Below, one piece after another: positions 12,161 through 43,100 of a DNA stretch of 64,000 nt. A program made the translations under genes and the position numbers. Below the pieces are notes generated by a model. That model saw nothing but the letters and a program-made list of their open reading frames with translations. It did not search any database and had not been told where the DNA came from. The stretch is from positions 3,720,001 through 3,784,000 of the forward strand of contig JAJKFH010004053.1 of the NCBI GenBank assembly GCA_023333565.1, in the 5' to 3' direction. How positions within the stretch are numbered: the stretch's first letter is position 1; the number at the start of each line of letters is the position of its first letter. This DNA comes from Puffinus mauretanicus (Eukaryota > Chordata > Aves > Procellariiformes > Procellariidae).

Positions 12161-12277
12161 TTATCTGCCGGAGCCTTATCTCCCAGTTATCTCGCAGGAG
12201 GGAGAGACGTATTTGGTGCCTATCTGCGAGGGGGCTGTGCGTGTGTGTGTCCTGTATTCATGTGCCTATGGTTATCT
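12161..12277 (-). promoter_or_regulatory. Cluster of five same-orientation GATA motifs
   Basis: TTATCT occurs at 12161, 12176, 12187 and 12272, and CTATCT at 12220. All read as WGATAR on the minus strand. The stretch lies in exon 1 or intron 1 of GATA6, 1.1-1.25 kb before the start codon. GATA genes are known to autoregulate through GATA sites near their promoters, so self-binding or binding by GATA4 is a reasonable inference. Confidence 0.6.
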
Positions 12278-12836
12278 GGAGAGCCCCGAGGTGGGCTGAG
12301 AGCGGAGAGCCTCGCCGCCCGCTTCTCTTGCTGTCACTTCTCTGCGTCCCCTTTCGCTTTCTGCCCCTTCTCCCAGAGGCTGGGCACCGAGGGCTCTGTG
12401 TCTGTCTGTCTGGCCTCTCTCATGCTGGCGGCTCCGGGATGCGACCGGTCTCGGCGGTGGCCCCGATGCCGCGGCTGGCTGTGGGATGGGTGCCATTCCC
12501 CAAAGGTGTACTCGGGCTCTGGGCAGGCCCCCAGCCCGGGCTGCCGGCTGACACCGGCCCCTGTGGCAGGCACAGCCCGCCCGACCCGGCCCCGGCCCCG
12601 GCCCCGGTCCCGGCGCCGCCGCTCACACGTCGGGGCCCGGCCCGTGCGCATCTCCCGACTCCCGGGTGCCTTTCCCTCCTCCTCCTTCTCCTCCTCCTCC
12701 TCCTCCTTTCCGTGACCTTGGGCTGGAAATAAGCAAACAAGCGAAGCGATGCGCGGAAAAGTTAACATCGCACTCCGGAGAAGTAACCTTAAAGGGATCG
12801 CCTTACTAATTGTTTTCTCGGTGGAACCGAGTCAAA

Positions 12837-12843
12837 TGACTCA
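12837..12843. promoter_or_regulatory. AP-1 consensus site in intron 1 region
   Basis: A perfect TGACTCA lies in an AT-richer island inside the CpG-rich promoter region. A seven-base match is weak evidence by itself; its position about 580 bp before the start codon is the reason to list it. Confidence 0.3.
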
Positions 12844-13339
12844 TTCATTGAAATAATCATAATAATAACAACAGCAGCAGCAGCCAAGGAAGGGGCTTTG
12901 GCACAGACCGGGAAAAATGCCCCTCTTCCCCCCTCGCCCCCTCTCTCCCCACGCCCTCTGCCCACCTTCCCCCCCCGGCCTGCTTCATGTTCAAATCCGC
13001 AGTCCAAGATGCGGAGGGAGAGGGGGGCAGCCCGCCGGAGGCGCGGGAAGCGGGGCCGGAGCCCGCAGCCCTGCCCCCGCGGGACCGCGCTCCGCTGCGC
13101 GGCCGGCGGCTCCCGGCCCGTGTTGACCTGGGCTGCCTTATCCCATTCCGCCGGGGCGAGGGACAGCAGCGCCGAGGCGACATGACTGATTAAGCGCTCA
13201 GAGGGTCCAGATAAGCCCTGATGAATCTCATTAAGGGAGGGAGACGGGCTGTCCTGTTTGCTAACTTTGTTATTATTATTTCTCTCCCCCCCACCCCCCC
13301 GCTCTTTTGTGTCCTCCTTCCCCGCCCTGCCCTGCGGAC

Positions 13340-13399
13340 CCCCCCTCCACTCCTCCTCCTCCTCCTCCCCTCCTCCCCTTCCCCCTCCACACCCAGCAG
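13340..13399 (+). other. GATA6: Pyrimidine tract and CAGCAG tandem acceptor before exon 2
   Basis: A run of C and T of about 50 nt with CTCCTC repeats leads to CAGCAG at 13394-13399. Either AG can serve as the intron 1 acceptor. The choice changes only three untranslated bases, because the start codon is at 13416. Confidence 0.6.
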
Positions 13400-13415
13400 C
13401 TAGAACGGGACCTGG

Positions 13416-31808
<18,393 letters not shown>

Positions 31809-32072
31809 CCCGGCGCGAGGGAAGCTGGATCCCGGCGCTGCGCAGCAGCCCCCAGACGTCCGCGCACGGTTTCTTCTGCGGAGCAGTCGCGGCAGCAGCG
31901 AGAGTGCTGGCAAGGACCATTCCTCTGAAATTGTTTCTGTGCCTTGGCGGCAGAAGTGTTTTTCAGCCTCCGAAAGAGGCTCTGCCGAAGCATCCAGTTC
32001 CTCATCTATGCAAGAAAAATATAGGGAAAGCAAATGCCCACCGGGGGATAGCTAATGCAGCCTTACACTCTC

Positions 32073-32117
32073 AAAAAAAAAAAAAAAAGAAAAGGAAAAA
32101 AAAGAAAAAAAAAGAAG
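32073..32117. repeat. A-rich tract inside the GATA6 3'UTR
   Basis: About 45 nt of A with single G interruptions, 265 nt after the stop codon. It can act as a false priming site in oligo-dT based cDNA and so mimic an early polyadenylation site. Confidence 0.85.
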
Positions 32118-33201
32118 ACATAAACCTAGACCTATTGATAGATTCCAGAAATACATCCTCGACTTACCCAGCAGTGCTGCCTTTCTGATTATATAGTTGT
32201 TTTCACTCTCTCATCACCTTCTCCCCCAAGAATTTGGCGGAAGTTGTCAGTGTTGGGGAGGGAGTACCAAAGGCTTTAATTACTAGAGATAGCGAGATAC
32301 TTCTTAACGAGCATCAGAAGTGTGTACTGCTTGAGTCGGCGCAGACGTCTCGCACCGAATTTGATGTCTTCACCCCATTGGTCCTCTCCTCTTGCGCCCT
32401 CCATCTTCAGCATGCCTTGCTCTGCTCTTCAGAGCCCAGCTATGCCCCTGGAAGAAATCACAACGTTTGGTACAAGTCTCACAAGGTCCAGCTTGTTAAG
32501 GAGATTTTGGGGTTTGGGGTTTTTTTTGGTTTAAAATATTTACTCACTTTGCAAGACTGCGATATAACTTTTAAAGTACACTGTGACTGAGGTTTATGAA
32601 AGTTTGTATTTTCTGGCTGAACTGTATAGGGTCAGTCGAAATTTGTAAACAGGGTAGCAATCAGATATTTTTCTTCCATATATACAATAATTTTTTTAAA
32701 GAAGTGCAATTTGCGTTGCAGCAATCAGTGTTAAATCATTTGCATAAGATTTAACAACGGTTTTTATACGAATGAATGAATGTAAACATTTTAACTTAAT
32801 GGTACGTAAATAATTTAAAAGAAAAACTTAACTAGGCATCCTTAGGCTTTTTAGCGCAACAAAAACCCATCCACTTTCTGTATTTCCAGTTGTTAAAGCA
32901 AGAGTTTCAAAGAACAAGCCTTCTCTCAGGAAAATTGCCCTAGCCGTTTGTAGTATTGTACAAAAATGCAAATGCATCCCCATTTTTTTTTTGCCATTGA
33001 ATAAGTATGTGCTGGAAAGAAACAAATTGCGATGAAACTTTACTACCTAACTGATACATATGTAAATACTCCGTAAGATATTTAGGCATCTTGAAAATGT
33101 AGGATGCAATCTGTATAGTGTGACTGACGCATAGTTAGGTTGGTTTCCATTGGTTTTTAAGTGGGATGTCATTTGGAAAGTTGTTTCATCAGAGCTTTAC
33201 A

Positions 33202-33207
33202 AATAAA
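33202..33207 (+). terminator. GATA6: Polyadenylation signal AATAAA for GATA6
   Basis: A canonical AATAAA lies 1.4 kb after the stop. A T-run and a TGT-containing pyrimidine-rich sequence follow within about 20-60 nt. I did not notice another AATAAA between the stop and this point. Confidence 0.65.
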
Positions 33208-33225
33208 AGGGTATCATTTTGGGAT

Positions 33226-36200
33226 TTTTTTTTCCTGTACACTGTGCCTTCTCCTTTGTCTCCAACGCAATTGTTAAGCTACATTAAAAGCTATGGAAAT
33301 GTACCTGATATGGGCGGCGTGTCTGATGGCTGCAAGGAAGGTCTCCAGCTGAAATGCCTGCTCTGTCTAGCTAAATCTGCGTTGCGTGTGGCTTTTCTGC
33401 AGCTCCCCTCACTACGCCTGCTGATGATATGTAAAACCAGGGCCCCGCTCCTACCAACAGAAGCCCCTCATGGGCACATGGGAGGTTTTTCTGATGAAAG
33501 TCTGGGGAACTGATCCCATGCCTTGTGAGGACTGTCATGGTTTTGCTTGGCCTTCACACCATAGCTAAAGGGTCTCACCCAGGTCCCCTGTGTGTGCAAA
33601 GATCTGCCTGTCACCCTTGCAGATATAACTGGGTAAAGCCAACCGGGTGGCAGGGCCATCGCGTGCCTGCTGGCATCCTCCGGTGGCCAAAGGTGAAGGG
33701 CAACAAAAACTGAAGGCGCTGCTGCTGAAAAGAGAAGACAGTGATTTTTAGCTACTTGAGGGGAGTGGAAAACCTTTTGCTGGCTCTGAGGACCGGTCCT
33801 CTGCATTGCTTGGCTGATCGGAGCAAGGCAACACTGCATGTGATTTCTAGCTACGTCGGCAGTACTGTCGGACTGGGAAGCTGGAATGGCCAACCTCTGT
33901 GCCCAGCGCTGCTGTCAACCCGTGGAGTGGCTGCAACATGTCTCTTCGCTTCTCTGAGCCAGACTTTCATTTGGGGTGAATTGGGATAGCTCCTTGGCCT
34001 CCAGTGAAGCTATGCTGATTTGCACCAGCTGAGAATCTGCCCCTTGGTTTTCCAACCCAGAGAGTTGAGGCTGTCTCCTTACCCTGGGGGTGTTGTGAGG
34101 ACCCTGGGATGAATGCTGCAGCACAGCCCTCGGAGGGGAACAGCTTCTAGCAAAAAGGGGTCAGGCTAAGCCTCGCCTGGGGTTTGGGCTGCTCCAGCCA
34201 GCCAGGAGTGGGGACACCTCACCCATCCTGGTGGGGCCATGACACCAGCCTTGGTGCTGTGACACCTCACGTCCTTGCTCCCTGGGGGTTGTCGTGGCCG
34301 GGTACCCCAGCCCTGTTAGCCCTGGGGCCACATGCACTTGGATCTCGTGATTTACAAAAATAAATCCCTATCTAAGTGCAAATTGAGCCATGCAGAGAAA
34401 CATTGGGTTTAAAAAGCAAAAGGTGTGGAGAGGTGGGTGAATATCTTCCCTTTTGAAGCATTTGTTGGCTAAAATGCCCTTTTCTGTGATTTTCCAGTGT
34501 TGACACTTAAATGGATAAAAAAGCTGTTGCTAACTGGTGTTGAAGAGTGTTCAGCGCTAGCTGGGGTCAGCATCCTTTTTTTTCCTTTTTTCTTGCCAGG
34601 GGTGTGCCACTTCTGAAAAGCCTAGCACAAAACCCACTGCCGGGTATGTCAGAGCTGTGTTGCTCAGAGTTGTGATAAAACAGGAGTTTTGGGCTGGTGA
34701 CCCAGCAGAAAAAATCAGCTGGCTGCTGATGCTCTTGCTGGCAGCCTGTGAAAGGCCACGCTGCTTTGAAAGCCTGCGGCACAATGTAAGAGGGCTCCTG
34801 GGAGGCCTTGCTCTCTTCTCAGCACCACCTTAACCCAGGGTCTGGCTTAGGGTGGTTCCTGCAGATAACAAGTCTTGCAGGGGGCATAAAAAGAAGCCCT
34901 ATGTGAAAAGACTCCTCTTGGATCTGAGGCTGAAAATGCTCTTTCAGGAGATACCAGGAAAAAAAAAAAAGAAAAAAAAAAAGAAAAAAATTATTTCCTA
35001 GGGAAGGTGTTTCCCATTATTTCTTATCAGCAAAAACATCAAGAATGAAATACTTCGCCTCCTTGGACCAGAAGCAGAGCTAAATCAGGTTTTTATCCCT
35101 CTGCAAGAGGCAGGGGGGACGCAGTACTGTGTTGCCTTACTCTGTAGATGCCGAGGAGCTCAAAGCCAGGTTCTGTGTTATGATTTTACATAGAAAAAGA
35201 CTGTAAGAACAGTACCTCCCTACTCATCAAAACTGCTCTCCAAGTGTACCAATTGCTGGAGCGGCTACTGCTTGACAAAATAAAGGTTTCTTTTTTTTAA
35301 TTTTTTTTTTAATTTCTCCTTTTAGTCCTGCTGAGCTGGCACGGCTCTGGGTGTGTGAGCTGGACTTTGCTCTGGCTCATACATCATCAATAGCACTGAT
35401 ACTGATGGACGGCCTGGCCAGATGCTTTCCTCGCTTATCCCTGTTTCTCTTCAGTGACAGCCTCTGGGATGGGCTGAGAAAGAACAAAGAAAGAGTTCGA
35501 CCATGGGTCTCAGTTACTAGTGAGGCTGAATGAGCCAGACTGACCCCAGAGCAGCTCTCTAGTACCAGAGTGAAGCTTCAGAGTTGACATTTGGGGGGAA
35601 AAAAAGAAGCATACCATTATTTGTCACCTTAGTACCTTTTCTCTGGAAACAACGAAATTAAATAGATGACAACGACTCGAGGCATCTGCTTCAGGCTCCC
35701 CCACCAAGCAATACTAGAAGGCTCACATTTGCTTGGGTGGCCCCTCAAGAGCAGACTGCTCTTGGCCGCATGCGTTACCCTGGGCTCCAGGCTTCCCTAG
35801 GTCCCAGGCTTTGTCTTAGTAGTGTTCCCATCACCCTCACTCATAATCATATTTTTTCTGTTCAAAGTGCTTGAAATAAGTTGAGATCCCTACTGTGGTC
35901 CAGAGTATTTTTCAGCATGGCATTGAGGGTGTATACTGGTGTGGTACGAGTGCTGTGGAGGTATGTGAGAGTGTAACAGCTGCTGGGCTTGGGTTGGTGA
36001 CATGGGTAAAGCGGAGAAAACCAGCCTTGGACAGGCTGCCCAAAGGGAGTAAGAAGTGCCTGGCTGTTTCCAGAACTGCAGGTGGGCTTTGTTACATGTG
36101 GATGATGAGAGGGCAAGGACCTGAGTATGAAGTGAGGAGCCAACGTAGCTGATTTGTTTTGGTTTTCTTGCTGCAAAGCTAGACAGCCATGCGCCAGCCC

Positions 36201-36735
36201 TGTGACATTTGCCATATAGAACTTGAGTAATTTACTGTCTGTTCCTGCATAAAAATAGTATCACTTCTGCTCCTTTCCAAGAGAAGAAGGGATTTAGGAG
36301 TTACACCCTGTCCCTGGTACCACGAGCCTTAGCTGAGTACAGGCTGCAGAAACCCAAAATGGACTTCAACTCTTCCTGTGTGCTCACAGCTCCAGATCTT
36401 CCTTATCCAGCTGTCCTGAACTTCATTCCTCACAGATCCTCCAGTTCCTAAATCTGTATACACTGGACATTCCAGGATTGTGTCAAACACACTGAATTCA
36501 GTATTAAAATATAGGGCAAGGGTTATTGCAGTGGGCTGGCGAGAAGGAAACTGAGGGCTTGAGGAGCAGTTTCAAGTGGTCTCTGCCCTGCATGTTGCAA
36601 AAGGCTTGAGGTATTCGCTACCTGTTTGCAACGTGTTTTGGAATCACTTAAAGGTATCTGATGAAAGTTGGTATAATATATAGGAGAGGGGAGTAGGATT
36701 TAGATGCCCAGGTGGACGTGCAGTCAAACAAGAGT
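33226..36735. other. Downstream intergenic DNA, no gene seen
   Basis: Unique sequence of mixed composition after the GATA6 polyadenylation site. The longest open frames (up to 141 codons on the minus strand near 33.5-33.9 kb) resemble no known protein and lack splice or promoter context. Confidence 0.65.
34953..34990. repeat. A-rich tract
   Basis: Runs of A are separated by single G residues. No element was recognised around it. Confidence 0.75.
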
Positions 36736-37150
36736 TGTCAGAGCAACATAGTAACCAAAAGTGCTAATGTACTTCTTGAGCAAATAATCAGGAAAATACT
36801 GAGTAGGAGTAAGGAGGTAATTTTACTTTGGGATGCTGCATCCAGACCTGGCATCCACATTTGAAAAGGATGTTGAAAAATTGGCGAGGGTAGAGAAAAG
36901 AACCGCAGAAATGATTTAAGGACTGGGGAAAACATCTGGCCTTGACAAATTTAAAGACCACAGTCCGCTTAAAGTATCCAAAGGAAGACTAAAAGGTGAC
37001 TGGTGTAGTAATTCCCTTCAGGGGGAGAAAATGGTAGATGCTAACAGGCCTTTGACCTTGCAGAGAAAGACATAACAAGATCTAGTGGCCACTAGGTGAA
37101 GCCGGATTAATTCAAAAGATAAATTAGCTTCAGCTGAAACAATGAACATA
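36735..37150 (+). mobile_element. Old CR1-type LINE fragment
   Basis: The order of segments matches the 3' part of CR1 elements: a CATTTGAAAAGGATGTTGA stretch near 36859, GAGGGTAGAGAAAAGAACCGC, a GGACTGGGGAAAACAT block, an AAGACTAAAAGGTGA block and then a GACATAACAAG segment. It is strongly diverged and has no intact frame. Boundaries are approximate. Recognition is from memory of CR1 consensus sequences. Confidence 0.65.
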
Positions 37151-40100
37151 ATAAGCGATGGGAACGGCAGCAAGGGATGAAGACGAGTGCTCAATCTCTT
37201 GATGCCTTCGTAAAAAAGCTGGCTGGAAGATCGGCTTTAGCCGACCAAAAGTGACTGGGTCCAGGATTGAGCGGGTTACATCTGCTGCATCGTGATTTAT
37301 AGGCCGGATTAGTTTCCATTTGGTCTGAAACCGTATTACTTTTTGGGATGAGACCCAATGCTGAGATCTTGAATTTTTGTCGTTATTAAAAACCCCATGG
37401 CACTCTTCCTGAGAGCCGTGGTAAACACTGTGGTGTTTTGACCCAGTTTCAGCATAAGTAATTATTTTTTGCCTACCTAAAATGTCCTACTTCCTCTCCA
37501 AAACTGTCCTGCATCTTTATTGTTTCCTGTTAAATACATCCTGAGTTCCACAGAAGAAAAGGCCGTGTTTCAAAGTCAAACAAAAAAAAACTTGAAAATC
37601 TGTCGCCTCTTACGGCCTGGCACACAGGCAGGGCCTGCTAAGCAGCTTCTTGGAGAAGCAGGAAGGAAACCTTTTCTGAAGACGGCGGTCTGCAGGCCTT
37701 CGGTCTGTGACCTTTTGATGCCGCAAAGACCACAGCCTGGAGAACGAACAGAGGCGTGTAGAGCATCTTGCAAATGTGGCGATTTTAAAAAAAGGAGAGC
37801 AATGGTGGGTTTCTATAGCGCACCAAACCCCAACTGCGATCCAAATCCTACTTTTTCTTCTCATGGGAATAAATAACATTTAAAAAAAAATAATGCTGCT
37901 TTTTGTACCTTGCTTACAGAGGACCCAGCCTTGTGGCACGGGAAGGAGAAGATGTGCCTCGTGTATTTAGCTGGTCATTTCTCTGACCCCTTTGCAGTAC
38001 AGAGGAGCCCCAAACCAGCCAGGGGGATCCTGGTGAGCCTTCACACTCTGGAGGGATTTTGCAGACGTGTCTCCCCTGCCGCCTGCACCAGAGGCGGGAG
38101 TGGCCTTGCTGTCGGGAGAGGGTGTGTGTATTTGGGCAGGGCCCTGGGGTGGAGAGAGGGAAGGAGGCCTGGTGGAGGGGAAATCTGCTGTGCCCCAACT
38201 TCAGCGACGGGGCCACAGCTGCTCGCGAGCGGCTCGAGGTGCCTGAGGATCAAGAAGCTGAAACCGGCCTTCACCGAGCCTGCAAGGACCTCTGGCAGGC
38301 CGGGGGCCTCGTGTGTGCGTGCATGTGCCTTCAGTTTTAAAAATTAGATCTTTTACTCTTCTCTCCTTCTTCTACTGTAACCCACAGTGGTCTACAGTTG
38401 TTCCTTTTTGCCTGAATTGAAACCCTTTCTTATCTAAAGCGAAGGATTAGCACTTCTGAAATGAGCCACATATCAAAAACTCAGGTAAAAGCTGAAAGAA
38501 ACTCGTATTTCACACCTGTTAGGTACTGAGGCACTACAATATTGATGTAGACTCTGCTTTCCCTGTTCCAGGCAACCTAAGAGGTGGTCAGGATGCTTCG
38601 CTTATGATTTAATGTACTCCATTGATGGGGAAACCTAAGTGAGTGAAACGTTAACTCTGAGGTTTCAGCCATACACGGTTGAGAAATTTTAACCTTGCCT
38701 CTCTGTCCACGCAGATTTACACTGAGATCTCCCATATCTCTCCCAGCCCCAGGCCTGCTCTTGCTCCCCTTGCAGTCAGGAGTGAAACTCCTTGCAGCTC
38801 AGTGGCAGGGGTGAACTCTGATTTATAAGGACCTTTTAAAGAGATGAGCCCAGTCCTAAATTATGGCCAGCTAAAGCAGGCAAGCACACGGGAAGCAGCA
38901 AGCTGTCTGGTTCGATGTAAAAGCTGTGTTCGCTACAAAGGCAAGGAGTATCTGTTTGACACCTTTGTAATTAATGAGACTACCGAAGGCAGCCACCTAG
39001 ATCAAGCCCCAGCCATTGGGAGGAGTCTCGTAAAAGGCAGAAGAATTCAGGACAGGCTTCAGCTAGCTTTCCCAGATAGTTTGAGCAGGGCAGTCTGTGG
39101 TTCAGGGGCTTGCCAGGTGCCGGAGCTATCGGGCAATCTTGGCCATCAAAAGCCCAGGCTACCCCCCATAGCTGGGGGAGGGCACGTCAACCCCCTGCCG
39201 TTGGGGCATCAGGTCTCAGCTCCCACCTCCGCCACCTAAGTGGTGGTGCAGGGGAACAGTACCCACCTGGGATGCTGCTGAGGGAGCTTGCACTTTGGGC
39301 CCAGAAATTCTGTCTTGAGCAAAAATGGCCTGTTTAAAGGAGAACGAATACTCCCTGTGGTTAAAACAATGAGTCTGTGCTACCTACTCAGCATGGGTGG
39401 GAGGGAAGTGAGATAGTAATGGTCAGATGGAGCTCTGCTAAGAAAAGGCATTGCAGCAGAAGGCAGTGGGAATATACCTTTTCAGGGAGAAGATTTAAGA
39501 TTAAGGACAGCTGCAGCACAGGATAAAAGCAGGATGAACCAGAAGCTGTAGTGTGATCAGAAGATCAAGTCTTTTCAGCAAAGGTTTTTGAAGACATTCC
39601 GTTATTTGTTCTATTTCATGAGTTAAAAGTATCTGGTTTTCAAGAAAAATTCATTTTCATCACAACTTTGACAGCAATACAAACATTTTGCAGAACCTCT
39701 TTGGTTGAGAAAATGTTCCAGAATTTTTGGTTATATCTTGCATTGTACATTTTCTGATGGCAAACTTCTTAGTGGAGCTAAGGGAAATTTACAATTTGCC
39801 AAACTTCTTGTTGCAGTAATTTTGCAGTAATTTTGGCATGGTCTGCACTTGCCTTGCTCGCATCAGCGAATACTTATAGGCACCCATAGACACTGAGGCT
39901 GCATACTGTCCTGAAGACAGCTGTTCCTAAGAGAGAGTCCTCAAGAAGGGCAGAACCTGGCCCATAAAATCTGTATGAGTTTAGAGATGTGTAGAGGAAA
40001 AAGAGCCCAGATTAAATGGATATTTTAGGTAAAATCACTCTGAGCAGAGAGGGGACTTCGCTATGGAAGCAGACAAGGTAAAAGCATTGGGGAGAGACAG

Positions 40101-43100
40101 CAGTGACTATCTGAGCTCTCTTAATCACCTGACCTCGTTAGCCACGCCGGCTTCAGCCTCATCAGCAGGTGAATGGAGGAAAGAGGAAGCCACCGACACT
40201 GTATTTCTGGGGTGTCACCCTCAGCTACACCCGTGAACGCCGAGGCTGTGTCTCAGCCAGCAGGCTTGGACGGAGTGCGTGCGGAGAGGGCTTCCCTAGC
40301 CCTACGGAGAAGAGGGGTTTATTTTCCAACCACAGATGTGATTAGATTCACTCCTCTGGTCTGTGTGTACTATTGTGCTTCTATGAATTAAATATGTAGC
40401 CAGGGGATAGGACAGCATCCTTCTATTAATAAATACAGAGCAGATAATTAAAAGAATAAATGTGAGAGTTTTATTATTTCAAAAGTTGAGCAGTGGACCT
40501 GAGGCATGCAGTATGTTTTTAATTAGTGTTATTACTTAAAGTGAGTAATAGTGAAAAGGCTCCTTAAGTTCTCTGATAGCATATTCATTAGCTAATCAAC
40601 AGAGCTATTATTTTCTTTGATGTATGCCCTACTCTGCGGTACTAAAGTGCACACGCTGATTTACTGGTAAGGGTAATTAAAGGGCATGTCATAAACACCA
40701 CTGACGTCATGGAATATTGCTCTTTAACCGTCTTTCTAGTTAACTCTTCCACGTGGAAAAACAGATATTTTGCAGCTGACCCTCACCTGGTGTTGAGCGT
40801 TCTCGATCTCATGGCATCATTGCAGTTTTGTGAACCCATGGCAGCGGAGGGTGTAGTCTTGCATTTATGGCTTCCCACAACTATGAAGTATATGCATTTG
40901 AAAGTCTTTCATACACCAGCCTTTGCAAAAAGCCTTACTGCTGCGCAGAAGCTTTTTCACAGAACTGTGTCATGTATGAGTTTCACAGGAGAGCCTACAC
41001 CTATGTAACCTACATTACCCAGAGGTAAAGCCCTGCTGGGGGTAGTGAACTCCTCAGAAAATAACAGCTTTCTACCATGCTTCCCTCGCACTTACACCTT
41101 CCCTGAAGGTGGAAATATAGCCCTGGCTGGGCAACATAGATGGTATATACCTTTCAGTTTTTAAATGGAGATCTACTGTTTGTGTAAGGGGAAGGCCAGG
41201 TAGGTCAGAAGAACTGCAGCTAAACTATGCATTTCAAACATACTATCTCTATGTAGCTCTACATATGGGCTGCAAAATTTGGAGGATCTTCAGCATTGAA
41301 GTCTGCAAATCGGAGGTGGTTTGCATCCAGCAGAGCTGCAGGCTTGTAAATGCCGTAGTGGCATGTGGGTGGACGAGCAAGCAAGGGACCATCAGCCCGG
41401 GTGGTTCCTTCTTGCTTGCTTTTCCTCCTTCCTTCTTCCTCTCCTTCCCTCTTTTTCTCTTTCTCTTTTTCTCCCTCTCTCCCTCTGTTTCATCCTGCAT
41501 TTTGTTCTGTTTCTTCCCAGCTACAGGGCTGTCTCCATATATTTCTGGACAATCGAGGGATTGGAAAAATCTTTAAATCCACAGCACTGAATAAAACCAC
41601 TTCCTGATTTTTTTTCCACCCCATTTATTAGGTTCCTCAATATAAGGAAGTGGCAGCCTCTCTTTACTGAATTTCAGGTAGTGGTATCATTCCAGATAAC
41701 AGCAATAAGTAGGTCATAAAAATAGAATGGATAATCATCTTTCACTCACACAATGAAAGAAGAAAAAAGATATATACCAATAGGAAATAAAATGCAAAAC
41801 ACTTCATTTCAGAATATGGCAAAATATTTTTAACTACATATTTTAAAGGTATATATTCCTGTTTATCTCAAATATGCCTGTTTCCAATGCAGATGACTGG
41901 CTTCATTTGTAATTTAAAGCAGTGGCCAAAATTCTGTTCTGATTATGAATTAGACCCACTTAAATCAGTATTTACTCTCTGTTCAAAAGAAAATTATCCA
42001 ACACAATGGGATAAACCCAGTTGTACAGCCAGGGTACTCACATGCTTTCCCATTACTGTCCAAGTTGGAAAATGCTCTGTCCTCCCTCCACCGCTGAGAT
42101 GTAGGGTGGGGCTTATTATCCCCATTTTATAGATCAACAGGGATAAGAAAGCCTCTATAGTTTTCCCGAAATCTCACAGGAGTCATTCATAGAGAAGATA
42201 TTTACTGAGTATCTTCCAGGTCCCAGGCAATGTCCCGGCTGGTGGACTCTGGCAGTATCTCAGGACATGGGCAATGGTGTGTGACAGCTCATATCGGTGA
42301 CTTCTTGGCATGGTTTTGGTCACGACCACCTAGCACTTTCCCAGCTGCTGCCCATGGTTAGGGAATAGCAGCTGGGCCAGGGACTGTTCCCGGTTTGGAT
42401 TGCTGCCCTCCTGCTTTGGAGGGTAAGAGAGCTGAGCTGGAGGGACATGGGCTGTGCTTTGCAGTACTCCTCCTTCGACTGTTCCCTGGCCCATTTTATT
42501 TCCCAGCATAGACAGCCACTTGGTGTGTATTTGTGGTGGGTGTCAGTCTGCTTGCACGTAACTGACATATTTTAAGACTGGTTGGCGAAGAAAGAAGAGG
42601 AAACACGATATGAAATGTGGATGAGTCTTATGTGACCCTGAGCCAAGTCCTGCCTTAAGACTGGGGATATTTTTTCATGAAGGCACGTGATTCTCTGCCT
42701 ATGCAGTGTCAGCACAAAGCAGAGATAGGCCCCAACACGTGACTCTTTAGTGACTAGTTTGAATGGAAATGTGTGATTTCTGAACAGATTTATTGTGCAA
42801 GCAAAAATGTATTTGCTAAAGATTACAGCAGTGTGTTTGCTCTGAATGCTGAGCCTGGGAAATAAAGACTGCCCTGTGTGACTTTTCATAACACGGTGAA
42901 ATAAGGTTTGTGGTGTCAAATACCTGTTTTAACTTTGTTATCCCTGTCCCATGGTCTGCAGCGCAGGGATTAGGCAATGGAAGCAGAGCAGAGCTGGGGA
43001 TGCAGACACCTCTCCACAGCTCAGACTCCAGCTCCTGCATCCCTTGTGGATGTGGACGATAGACCTACTTACCACTCATATGGCCCCAAGGTCTGTGCCA

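Larger units (their letters stand above)
31809..33225 (+). other. GATA6: GATA6 3' untranslated region
   Basis: About 1.4 kb from the stop codon to the first good AATAAA (33202-33207), followed by a T- and GT-rich stretch suited to cleavage. The region is AT-rich and lacks any credible ORF. It holds an A-rich tract at 32073-32117, several ATTTA-type stretches and a Pumilio-like TGTAAATA at 33061-33068. The exact cleavage point, near 33220-33230, is inferred. Confidence 0.75.

Noticed and set aside
11638..12732. 364-codon open frame on the + strand over the promoter region
   Set aside because: It lies in a CpG island where stop codons are rare, has overlapping open frames on both strands, and shows only proline/arginine-rich low complexity with no family resemblance.
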